Shown: piece after piece, positions 13,171 to 24,430 of the stretch | Layout: the number at the start of each line of letters is the position of its first letter | Position numbering within the stretch: position 1 is the first letter of the stretch | Assembly (NCBI RefSeq): GCF_954871325.1 | Contig: NC_088775.1 | Location: 81,259,561-81,323,560 of the forward strand | Source: Gordionus sp. m RMFG-2023 | Lineage: Eukaryota > Nematomorpha > Gordioida > Chordodea > Parachordodidae | Direction: 5' to 3' | DNA length: 64,000 nucleotides | Notes under the pieces: model-generated | Seen by the model: the letters and a program-made list of their open reading frames with translations, nothing else | The model's database searches: none | Told to the model about the DNA's origin: nothing | Program-made: the position numbers and the translations under genes

Positions 13171-16140
13171 TAAACATTTTCAAGTTTTTCTTCGATGACT
13201 GATGTGTTAGGATATATGGTAAGATAAATTTCTGAGCTTAGAGATGACACCCCGGTAACCGACAGGTGCTAGGATACTTGTCCAATAAACAAATGAAGGA
13301 AACAAACGAAAATATGATAAAAGCTAGGGCGTTCCCTCCAAGTGACGCGCAGGGTGTAGACCTTGATCCTATGAAAAGTAAAATAAAGGTCAAATCAAAG
13401 AAAACTAGGTTAGCAAGTTGAGTATTGGTACACTTAAAGGTAAGACGAGAGAATTAGCATCAATGTTGAACAAGAGAAAAGTTGATATAGCCTGCATACA
13501 AGAGACAAAATGGAAAGGTCAAAAGACTTTAAGAATTGGAGATGGGTATAAATTGTACTATAATGGAATTTTTAGCAATAGGAACGGTGTCGGCATTATC
13601 CTCAGTCAAGATCTAACCTCCTCAGTCGTAAAAGTCAACAGAATCTCTCATAGACCAATGAAAATAAAACTCTGCATTGGTCAATCAATACTACACATCC
13701 TTTCAGTATATGCTCCTCAAACGGGTTGCAAAGAAAAAAAGAAAGATGACAGCTATCCTTGATGAAGCTGTAATGGAAATCCCTAAGGATGACCTAGTCA
13801 TAATAGGTGGTGACTTAAATGCGCATGTGGATAAAGCAAGAGACAGCTACAAAAGGCATCATGGTGGTTTTATATATGGCGAAAGAAATGATAAAGGAGA
13901 GCATGTACTGAAATTTGCGCAAGCCTTCGACCTTGCCTTACCAACACCTACTATAAGAAAAAGGATAGTCATTTAATAATATGAAAGTGGTACAAGGAAA
14001 ACCCAGATAGATTACATGCTTATCTCTCGCAGAAGATTAAAGATGTAATAGACTGAAATGTTATCCCAAGAGAAGATATTGCAGCGCAACATAAGCTACT
14101 AGTAATGGATTTATACCTGATAAATAAATCCACTTAAAACAAGATAAAACACCATGCATTAAATGGGGTATTAAAATTGATGACAGATGCCTTTGCAATC
14201 AATGCAAAGATTGAAACAATAGATTCCTCACAAGTCAGTGAAAAAATGTGGAAAGACCTTTCATTCAGATTAATAGACACTGCCAAATCGACACTAGGCT
14301 TGACAAGGGGAGGGAACCATACAAAGAACTATGGTGGTGGAATAAAAAGGTACAAACGACTATACAGGATAAAAAAGCCATGTATAAAAATATGGTACGA
14401 ATCCAAAAACCCAGATGACAAGACAAGATAAAAAAAATCCAGGAGAATAGCTACAAAGGCAGTGGCTAGGGCTAAAGTTATGACATACGTGACATGTATG
14501 AAGAACTACATACCAAAAAAGGGCAAAATAAAATCAGATTAGCCAAACAGCGAGAAAAGAATTCAGGGATATAAACCGAGCTTCGAAAGTAATCTAAAAT
14601 AAAGATGGTAAATTGATAATAAAGGAAAAATAAATAATGTTGGAAAGAATATTTTCAGGAGCTTCTCAACTTTAATCTCCACATACTACATCTAGGTGAA
14701 CACTCTTCATGTCAAAACCTTATACAATCAATAACAGAACAAGAAATAATCACATGCTTTAAGCATATGAAAAACAACAAAGCTAAGGGTACAGATGATA
14801 TTCCAATAGAAAGCCTTAAAGCACTAGGAGATGATGGACATTTCCTCACAATTATGTACAATAAAATACTGGGAAACGAATTCCTCAAAAATGGAGGCAG
14901 AGCTATCTAGTTCCTATCCCCTAAAATAAAAGGGATCCACACAATTGTCAAAATTACAGAGGCATAAAACTAATGTCACACTGTCTTAAACTTTACGAAA
15001 AAATTATAGATAAAGGTTGAGAGATATAATCGAAATAGAAGAGACTCACTTTGGCTTTATGCCTTGAAGATCAACAACTGATGCAATCCACGCAATTAGG
15101 CAAGAACAAAAAGCTACACATGGTCTTTTTCGATCTAAAAAAGGCCTTCGATAGAATCCCTAGAAAACTTCTCTGGTAGGCGCTACGCCACAAAAAGGTT
15201 CCCAAAAAATATATAAGAATAATACAGGATATGTATATGGGCCATACAGCAATGGTCCGTAGCACAACTGGTACTTCAGCAGGCTGCCGAGGGAGTTCAT
15301 CAAGTGTCGGCTCTCAGCACACTTCTCTTCATAACATTAATAGATGTATTATCACAGTCTATACAGCAAACAGTCCCGTTGAATATGATATTTGCAGATG
15401 ATATTGTGATTGCCGAATCCAAGGATGAAATGGAAGAAAGATTATTTAGTTGGATAAATATCCTAGAAAGCACGGACTAAAAGTAAATAGAGAAAAGACG
15501 GAGTATATGGTGATAGGAGGAGATGGAACAGAAAGCATTGATAAAAATGAATGGTAGATATCGACAATTGAAAGCTGCAAATATTTGGGCTCCACTATAT
15601 AAACAAACGGCACAATAGAGAAAGAGATAAAGAGTGGGTGGTTAAAGTGGAGATCTTTATCTGGAGTACACTTTGACAAAAGAATCCCGCACAAATTGAA
15701 GGGAAAAATTTACAATTCCATAGTGTAACCAGCTATTTCCTATAGTCCGGATACATAGACAACCAAATAATCAGACGAGATAAGTCTACAAAATATGGAG
15801 ATGAGAATGCTGAGGATGATTGCTGGGGTATCAAAAAAGGATAAGGTGCAAAGTACAAGAATATTAGGAAGTTTAAAGAGAGTGCCTATTAAGACTAAGA
15901 TAATAGTGAACAGACTTAGGTGGTATGGGCACAAAATGAGAAGGCCTATGAACTATATAAGAAATAAGGTTGAGAGTTTGTAAGTTATGGGCAAACGTAA
16001 GGAAGGCCAAGGGGCCATAAAGTTAGAGTCAATATGAAGAAGTATAAATTAGATAAAAGAGATAGCATGAATTAGATAAAAGAGATAGCATAAATAACAT
16101 AAAGTAGAGAGAGATATTGAAGGAGCTTAAATTTGCCTTG
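13094..16140 (+). mobile_element. RTE-type LINE (non-LTR retrotransposon), degraded
   Basis: The endonuclease domain is at 13418-13976: IDIACIQETKW-type residues (here VDIACIQETKWKGQK), GIILSQ, SVYAPQ, and IIGGDLNAHVD, as in RTE/BovB-like LINEs. It shifts frame near 13735 in an A-rich run. The reverse transcriptase runs from about 14700 to 15470 with NNKAKGTDDIP, FFDLKKAFDRIP and the catalytic FADDIVIA (YxDD equivalent) at about 15390. The C-terminal part at 15795-15983 reads RMLRMIAGV, then RLRWYGHKMRRP, typical of the RTE tail. Several frame changes and stops make it inactive. A tRNA-like sequence sits at its 5' edge. The 3' end near 16140 is approximate because no target duplication was recognised. 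Confidence 0.9.
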
Positions 16141-16589
16141 AGAACCACATATGCTCTTTATTTTTTACCTATTATTCTAGAAGAAAAATAATACCATAAA
16201 TTAAAATATATAAAAGTAAGAAAAGACCTTATAAAAGTGATTTTCTAGTAACAAACAAATGTATGTTATTGAATCTGAAATGTAAATTAAAATACGCTTT
16301 AATAAAATATGTTGCTTTCTAAAAAATTATAAATTATAATTAAATTTGATTTGCTCACCAGTTGGAGGTTACTTAGCGGTTGAAGCTTTTTCCAACCTAC
16401 TTCTAATAATTTAAACAATATGAAGGAACTACTCATACAACTTCCCACACATAAATCTTTCTTCTTAATTAAAAATTTCTTCAATATACCAAATATTCTA
16501 TATGCTCTACGGTCAACTGCTGTTTTTAATCATCCTAAACCCTTAAAAGCATAATAAAAAATATCATGGAAAAAATAATTAATTAACTT

Positions 16590-17568
16590 TTCGTGGCATC
16601 AAGGCACTTACCCCTGCAATAAAGGAGGTATAGGGTTACGATTACCCATAGCCTTATCAATAAGTGGTTCATCTCGTCCAGTTTGACAAGCTCTAAAATA
16701 ATAAATGATCACCTGTCCTTGCCAGATGTACTGTTTGATGAAGCCTATATCATATGGAAAGTCTCAGTCGGAAATGAATGTCAACCACCAGTCTCCTATA
16801 TACGAAAGGATTGGGATAATCTAATGATTGCAAGGTCCGTTGATTATCTCTTTTTGACCCTGCTTCGAAGATCATGCCTATTAGTTTTGCTCAACCAAGG
16901 TTCAGGATATGAATACTTGGAAGCCATACCCTCTAAAAAAATTTTCCTCGAACTTTTGAATCAGTTTTGCTGTAGCCATTCGCTTAAAGGTGACAGCCTC
17001 AGTTTCATATAAGTGCACCAAGTGCAAGAAGCCAATAAGTCAAACTGGTCGTCATTGCCTCCAATGCATCTTTAGCAGTGGACACTCAATCCGGGATAAC
17101 AGATGCAATGCTCGAGTACAGTCCGCAGGCTTTCCTGCCACTTTAGAACCCGCAGGTCTCTTTACGGATGGGAGACGACCCGATAGAATTATACAAATTC
17201 CTTGGGAGAATAGCCAATTTCTAGCGTGGGATTTTTCCTGCGTTGACCCCCTCTCACCCTCCAACATCAATAAGAACTTTTTAAAATACACAGAGGATTT
17301 TAAAACGAATAAATATGTGGATATTCCTGATAAGTATAAATTCTTACCAGTTGTTACAACAACCTTAACATCCTTTGGAAGTCAGACTCTTAACCTAATT
17401 AAAAAGATTGGCAGAGCCTTACGAACCAAATCAGGAGACCCAATAGAAAGCGTCTACATACGTCAAAAACAGGAATTCAGTATAAAATCTAATTTCACAT
17501 GCTCATGGGTACATTCCCCGAGGAGCCCGATTGATCTAGATTTTCTTCTTCTTCCCTTAATTATTTAG
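16590..17568 (+). mobile_element. 3' fragment of a reverse-transcriptase element with CCHC and restriction-like nuclease module
   Basis: Reading onward: GGIGLRLPIALSIS (thumb region after the RT), RKDWDN, YLEAIPSKKI, FAVAIRLKVTASVSYKC, TKCKKPISQTGRHCLQC (C-x2-C-x7-H-x3-C), then FPATLEPAGL and GRRPDRIIQIPWENS, then AWDFSCVDPL. This order is that of a large, poorly named invertebrate retroelement family. The RPD...WD residues look like a PD-(D/E)XK-type nuclease, as in elements that use a restriction-like endonuclease. The fragment lacks its RT core and changes frame at least twice. After 17568 comes a C-rich run and AT-rich sequence. I am sure it is a mobile-element C-terminus; its exact clade is uncertain. 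Confidence 0.75.
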
Positions 17569-17849
17569 AATCCCCCCCCCTCTCTTTCTCATATAATTAT
17601 TTGCATTAATTATAAATGTAATAAGTTATATATAATTATAATAATTTTGTGATTAATATTATACATTACAATATATATTTAGAAACATATTTTTTCGTTT
17701 AAATTAAATATTGTAAATAATAATAATTTTTAATTTTAAATGATAAATAAAACGAATAATATATCAATGAATATTTATAATCAAATAAATATACTTTTTT
17801 TATATATAATATTATCTCCATTTGTTATTCTTTTTTTCATTCAATATAA

Positions 17850-18600
17850 TAATTCGTGATTTAGCTAGATCTAATTTACTTGACACATGTTTTACTACAG
17901 TCTTCAAGTGGGACAATCACACTCGACACTGTTTGTTTAGCATCATCAGAATAAATTGTTTCTCAGCATCAAATTTTACCCCTCCACCATCTTTTCATCA
18001 ACAAATAGAATATCATTACCTCTAACTTTAGCATCCGCCTGCTTATAACCTCCAAGCACATGATTCCCAACCAGATCTCCTCCCCCTTTTGGGGGAGGGG
18101 CGCTTTGCAAACCCAATCTAGTAACCTAATATATACATTCCCTTTTTCATTTCCAATTATACAAATGATAAACATTTATACTTATTTTAATTTTTTATTT
18201 ATCCCTTTTTAACTGAACATGCCCGTTCACATCTGAAGTAGCTTCTTATCCTTTTTGATACAATAAAATAATTTTTTGCTTTTGATTCTTGCCAAACCAA
18301 CGATATAAGAAATTAAAATCTCTTTCTATTAATTTAAATAACATGTTTTAATCTTATTAATAATATATACCAAAAGCCCGGGAATCTAATATGGGGTCAC
18401 ATAAATTGCATGTTCCTAGAATAGTAGCAGAAAGATTGAACTGTTATACATTGACATGCTTAACAATATAAATTCATTTTCTATCGTTGTGCCCACACTA
18501 ATAACCTTTGCAAGCCTAATATTAATATATGGGTAGATTAATCTCGTCAAGGGTTGTACCTTCGTCAACGACTAGTACATTATATCCATCAAAATTGGAC
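17850..18600 (-). pseudogene. Coding-like patches, unidentified
   Basis: On the minus strand around 18085-17975 one frame reads GGDLVGNHVLGGYKQADAKV, then RGNDILFVDEKMVEG, followed in another frame by KFDAEKQFILMMLNKQCR. Around 18590-18450 the frames give FDGYNVLVVDEGTTLDEINL and RLAKVISVGTTIENEF. Frames change often, so this is a relic, probably of a mobile element or a lost gene. I do not recognise it. Confidence 0.25.
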
Positions 18601-18868
18601 ACATTCTCTAAATGATTCGCCTTTATTTATTATGAACTTGCCCTCATTTTTTATCACAAACTAAAACATTTCATTAGAAATTTTCTTTTGGGTTTTTTTT
18701 TTAATTCAGTAGTTAACTATAGGAAAAGTTTATTTTTTATTTGTGTTAATAATAGTAAGTTTCAATTATAAATATCCTTCCAATAATATTTACAAATTCA
18801 CGTGTTTATTATTGATTATAAAATGATAAATATTATATTTTGTTGCAAAATTTATTCAACTTTGTAGC

Positions 18869-19090
18869 TAGTGTTGTTAAATGGCTCGTTTTGAGCCGAT
18901 TTTTAAAAACGGCTAACTCAATATTTTAGCCAGAAAAAAATTACCTAAAACTCGAGATTTCGCTAATAGATGTCCAAACCTTTGTTCCTTCTACAAACAA
19001 AATCGTCAGGCTTGCGTAATACTATCCTGGATGAAATACTGAGTTAGCCGTTTTTAAAATCGGCTCAAAACGAGCCGTTTAACAACACTA
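18869..19090. mobile_element. MITE with long inverted repeats (GGCTCGTTTTGAGCC family), copy 1
   Basis: 222 bp. It starts TAGTGTTGTTAAATGGCTCG and ends CGTTTAACAACACTA, with arms of about 60 bp. A perfect 8-bp target duplication TTTGTAGC flanks it (18861-18868 and 19091-19098). The 8-bp duplication points to hAT mobilisation. No coding sequence. Confidence 0.92.
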
Positions 19091-19474
19091 TTTGTAGCAT
19101 TTTAAAGTTATAAGCCTTGATTTTTTATAAAATACCACTTTGTCGGGTGTTATATTAATAAATAAAATATACTTCATGTTTTTACTTTAACCCTAATATT
19201 TTATGCTTTGATTTATTGTAAATAAATTTTCGTCTTAAAATTTGTTCTGGTTTGGTAATTAAATTTTTAGTTTATCCTTTAGACTTTTTTAAGTTTTCTT
19301 CAGAATTACAGCCTAATTTTTTGAGGTTTGATTGGTAATAAGGCATACAGTATTGGATAAATTGTGAAAATTACTTTTTTAATTAAAAATATTTTAGATT
19401 AGGTCTCAACACATGATTTAAAAAACTTATAAATTACCTATGAAGACAAACTAAACAAAAATTATGTGTAGTAA

Positions 19475-19729
19475 TGTGGGAATATATTGTAATATACTAT
19501 TTATACATTATGAATTATTATATTTGTCAATTAGATATGGTTATAATAATTTTACATATATTTATGATTAATAGAATATTGGGTGAGGTTAACTACCTAA
19601 CACCCATAGCATCCATTTTGATTATAATTTTCACAATCGATTCCATATGATTTACAACCTTGTGAATGTTTATATTAAAAATTGAGTAAACCTGTGCATG
19701 TATGGTTTAGTATAAGAGGATTAGTTTAT
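19475..19729 (+). repeat. Left LTR
   Basis: About 255 bp, starting TG and followed at 19730 by TGGCGCAACTT. It aligns through most of its length with 24131-24345. Confidence 0.75.
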
Positions 19730-20499
19730 TGGCGCAACTTAAGGATTCTAAAATTCTAATTAAAACAAGTAAGAAAATAGTTTATTAATTATTAAAAATT
19801 GTGCCTCAAGCTAACCAATACTGTCATAAATATAAATAAGATCAAAAAATTACTGGTAAATGGGTCGATCGAGATTTAGTTTCAGTTATGGGACTTATAA
19901 ATGTGATTAAAAAACTGGACACCGACCGAGCAGGAGAAAAGGACAAGTTCATAGTGAGATTTGGCACTGAGGGCATTGACATTTTTCGGAAACCATTCCA
20001 ACGACTAAATTTGATAAACTAAGAAATTTTTTACTATAAATTTTTGTACTGAATGAAACCATTTTTGGTAGTCGATTAGAATTTATAAGGATAATTAGAA
20101 ATAACAATGAAAAAATTGGAGAGTTCGCCAATAGGATCAAAACTGCGAAAGCGTGTTGTTTTACGCCAACAGAAGTTAACGGCAGTTTAAGAGATCAATG
20201 GGTATAGACCTGCCAGACCTCAAAATTGATCTTAGGGCTAAATATCCGTTAGCATTGGACGTTAACAAAAAACCGCTGACGTTCCAGTTTGTGCTAGATA
20301 TGGCCACGGAAACAGAAAGAACTCAGAACAAAATGTCAATTAAGAAAAACCCTGTGAATAGTGTAATCAGGCCGCAGCATGACAGACATAAAATGCCTAA
20401 TTCACAAGAGTGTGTTAAGAGAGATAATAATTATTGGAAGCCTAATAGTAAGTTTTACGTTAATAAATGTAAGGATTGTGCCTGTGTAGTATTGTAAAA

Positions 20500-21060
20500 T
20501 CAATATAATCTAAAATCAATACGGTATTGATTCTACAATATTGTAAAATAAATACCGTATTGATAATATATGACAGACCATAAACTTTACGAATAAAATC
20601 TAAAATATAGTTTACACATCTTTGTATCGACAATTATAGATTAATAAACACAAAGTTTTATAGATTTCTCATTCAATCCATAAGGTACATTTAATTTATT
20701 TGAATTCATAATATCATTTATAAAACTTAGAGCACTTCACAAATTTTAATTATTCATAATATCATTTATAAAACTTTGAATCAACAATTATAGAGCACTT
20801 CACAAAATTTTTAATGAATATCAAACAATAAAAGAATACCTAGTAACAGGAGAATATCCTTTACTGCTTAAAAATTATGCAGGTAAAAAAAGTAATTTCA
20901 ATGGCTGCCAATATTTTTGAAGCGATAAAAGCATCTCTTAAAAATCAATACTGTATTAAAGCTACAATTTATATTAATTTCATAATCTTACACTGGCTGG
21001 AATGAAAAATATTTATGACCAGCTAAATATAAAATGTATTTTAAGTGCCAAAGAAATGAA
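20500..21060. repeat. AT-rich insert inside the LTR element, with internal repeats
   Basis: Lies between the gag-like and protease-like parts and shows no coding match. It starts and ends near versions of AATCAATACNGTATT, and inside it a segment with TCATAATATCATTTATAAAAC and GAGCACTTCACAAA is tandemly repeated at 20700-20815. It is best read as a small element or local duplication inserted into the older retrotransposon. Confidence 0.45.
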
Positions 21061-24000
21061 CCGCAACGTGCTGCCTTAGTAAGCCCGTATATCAGAATTT
21101 AAACTCAGTGAAAAAACACTTTCCCCCAAGTGATTCAATAAATAATCTTTGGACAGGTGGATTAAGCAAAAGGGTAAAGATTACAAACAAAATAAATGTA
21201 TCTAGTGTTGCATATGACTATGATACAGGAGCACAAGCCTCTATTATAGAATCAAAAATTTGGGAGAAAATGCAAACCGCCAACTTTTCCCACAAACCCA
21301 TTATCAGCCTATGGAGATATACCCTTGAATTTAATGGATGAAGCCATGGTCCGTGCACAGGTGGGGAAGGAAATTCGCATATCAGTTAATATAATAAATC
21401 GAATAATTTACTTCTGTTTGGATTATTTTAGCATTTGGGTTTAAGTTACCGAGGCAGGTAAGCACACATCAGGTTATCAAATCGAATCGGGCTCCCATGG
21501 GTCATTCAAGACCAATGGTATCAAGTCGCTCTTAGTTCAACGATTCCCCGATGACCGTTTAAATACAATCGGTGCCCCCGCGAGCTGCGAGATGTCACTA
21601 ACGGAGGAAATACATTGTTAATTAAATAGTTCAAAGCCGTTTTTGACGCTAAGCCGGGGTTGATACATAATTTCGCGTGCGACTCCAGTTGAAAATAAGG
21701 CTGTTCCAAAATCGTTTCCAGCTCGTCGATTGCCTTTTCCGTTACTCAGATTGGTTGAACTGGAACTAGATCGCCTTGCTTCTGCGGGGATTTTGGAGGA
21801 AAATCGATTCGTCTACAACTAAGGTGCGTGGGAGACCCCAGTGGTAAATGTCAGGACGAACAATGGCGAGATTCGTATTTGCGCAGATTTCAAGGTTAGT
21901 TTAAATCCCCATCTATTATATGATCATCACGTTATTCAAGATACAGGGAAACCGATTTAGAGTGATAGATTTAAAGAATGCATATCAACAGATGGCCGTA
22001 AAGAGAGAGTCCCAAAAATATTTGGTCATCTCAATAAATACGGGATATTTTAGATTCGGATGCCTTTTGGACTTTCGCCCGCCACTATTTTCTTCCAGCG
22101 TTTCATGGACAATTTTTTGAAAGACTACCCGATGACAGGAGTGTATCTAGACAATGTAATTATCTCTGGCTAAAATAATGCCTAACATCTGGCTAAATTA
22201 AAATAGAACTCGATATGATGCAGGAAACAGGTCTCAAAGCCAAATTTGAAAAGTTTAATTTAAGCAGAATGTTTCATTTTTAGCTGTCGTTATCGACCAG
22301 AATAGAATAAGCGAGGAAAATGTAAAAGCAATCCAGGTCATACCTAATCCAGAATGTTTTAGTTATGTTCATTGGTCTTGTCAGGCATCATGAAAGGCTC
22401 ATTCCCAATCTTCTAGTTTTTAAAAGAAGTTTTAGAATAAAAATCTAGTGAGGTAGCAGTGCACTGATTGACTGGCGTAAAGTACCATGGTGTACCACAA
22501 GAGTGGAAGAGGAGGTTATCGACAAAATTAAGACACTGTTATCATCTGAAGAAACGCTAACGCCTTACAATGCTCAATTGGAGTTAATTTTAGAGTGATA
22601 TGCTTCAGATACATGACTTGAAGTAGTCTTACTCATCAAGTTTTACAGAACCAAGAAAACCCCATCATATTCCTCTCGTTCGTTGTTGGTCTGAAAAATA
22701 GTATTCTCCAATTGATTAGGAAACGAGGGCACTGCTGTTCGGAATAGAAAAATTTCATATTTTATTTATGGTCGAAGATTTGTACTTCGGATATGCCATA
22801 AGCGTTTGGAAAGGTTGTTGGAGGAAAAGAGGGATCTTCCCGAGATATCAAACAATTGTCTGACTCGTTAGGCCTAGAAGATGGCCGTGTACGATTTATA
22901 CAGACAGAGTGGTTAGAATCATATACCGACGCATTATCTATGCTACCGTTGCACGATATTATACCGAATCTAAATACAAAACGCACATTAGAGATTCATA
23001 ATATCAATTTAGAAGATATGCAGGTTACGAACGGTAACCCGCGCAGAAATTTGATGCAAAAGATCTGATACTAAAAGGAGTGGCATGACATATTGAACAA
23101 GATTGGAAAGGTTTTGATAGGAAGGAAGAACAGGACTATTAAGTTTCTATACCCAACGAGAAGAACTAACAGTAGACAGAGGAATGGTTGAACGATGGTA
23201 GATTGATAATTCCAACTAAACTTAAAAATGCAGTGTTGCAGACAATACATCGGGGACATCCGGGAATAAGCGCGATGAAGTTTATTTTTCGGTTGTATTG
23301 TTGGTCGTCTAAGTCTGAAGAAGATATCGAACGGTATATAAAGCTGTGTGTAGGATGTCAAAAGACTAAACGTAATAAAGTTACCCTTATGCTCATGGAA
23401 TATTACTAAATAGTCATGGGAGTACATCTAGATTTTGCAGGACCATTTGACTCTCTATAGGTTAATGGGCAGATGCATATCTTATGAAGAGAACATTGGC
23501 GAAGGAGATGATAATGAAATTAAAAAAGCGGTTTTCTACCTTTGGGGTACCTAAAAGTATTGTGATTGCCAATGGACCTCAATTTATTTTTACAGAATTT
23601 AAATTATATTCTGATAAAAACACCATTTGCTACATTTGTTCAACGCCATACCTCGAAGACAAATGGACAGACGGAACGTGCCATTTCGACCTTGAAAGGA
23701 AGGTATTATGCCAGTCGACAATCAATTAATGACCGGCAAAAAGCAATGACTCAAAAGTTAGCAGCGTATTATAAGAACTAGTCTAGACTGGACTAGTTCA
23801 AAGGTGGAAAATGAGATAAATAAATTTAATGATAAATATAGTGGAATTTGACGTTGGTCAACATGTATGGATAAGGAGCGAAACCAAGGACTGGAGAGAA
23901 GGAATAGTCCAAGATAGGAATGGGTTATATTCATATGTAATAGAGATACCAGATCTCATACTGCGAAAACATGCGGACCAGTTAAAAGACTGTGTGGCAG

Positions 24001-24130
24001 AAGATACTACAGAACGGGTGATTGCGGCAATGAAAGGGAGTGGGATGAGACGCCAAGACGAGGGGTGATATATAAACAAATAATTGAAGAGATATTGGAG
24101 TTTTTCGCAATTAATAAAGGGATGCAGTAA

Positions 24131-24345
24131 TGTAGGAAAATATTGTAATATTATACTATTTCTAGATTATGAATAATAATGATTATTATATATTGGGAGA
24201 TTAACTATTTAATACCCATATCATTAATAATTATATTATAATTTCCGAAATCGATTCCATATGATTAACAATCTTATGAATGTATATATTAAAGATTGAA
24301 TAACCTTGTGCATATATTATTTTAGTATAAGCGGATTAGTTTAGT
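24131..24345 (+). repeat. Right LTR (may extend to about 24430)
   Basis: Starts TGTAGGAAAATATTG and ends its similarity to the left LTR at GCGGATTAGTTTA. Sequence beyond 24345 could be the rest of a longer LTR that the left copy lost, or flank. No target duplication was recognised. Confidence 0.7.
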
Positions 24346-24430
24346 ATATAAATCACTAAGTATATAATTCTCTTTGAACCGGATAAATATTTGTTAAATT
24401 TGGCATTTGATCTTTGATCTTAGCGGGCTA

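Larger units (their letters stand above)
19475..24430 (+). mobile_element. Fossil Ty3/gypsy-type LTR retrotransposon, broken
   Basis: The ends are directly repeated: the left LTR starts TGTGGGAATATATTG at 19475 and the right LTR starts TGTAGGAAAATATTG at 24131. They share a further block that includes ATCGATTCCATATGATT. Next to the left LTR is TGGCGCAACTT, a plausible primer-binding site. Parts in order: gag-like region 19860-20490, protease-like patch about 21190-21330, reverse transcriptase about 21740-22160, RNase H about 22400-22750, integrase about 23050-23770 with an integrase C-terminal part to 24070. The pol order (RT before integrase) gives the gypsy class. The coding parts are interrupted many times (roughly ten or more) and the LTRs differ clearly by eye, so it is old and inactive. 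A non-coding stretch of about 0.5 kb between gag and protease looks like a later insertion. Confidence 0.88.
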
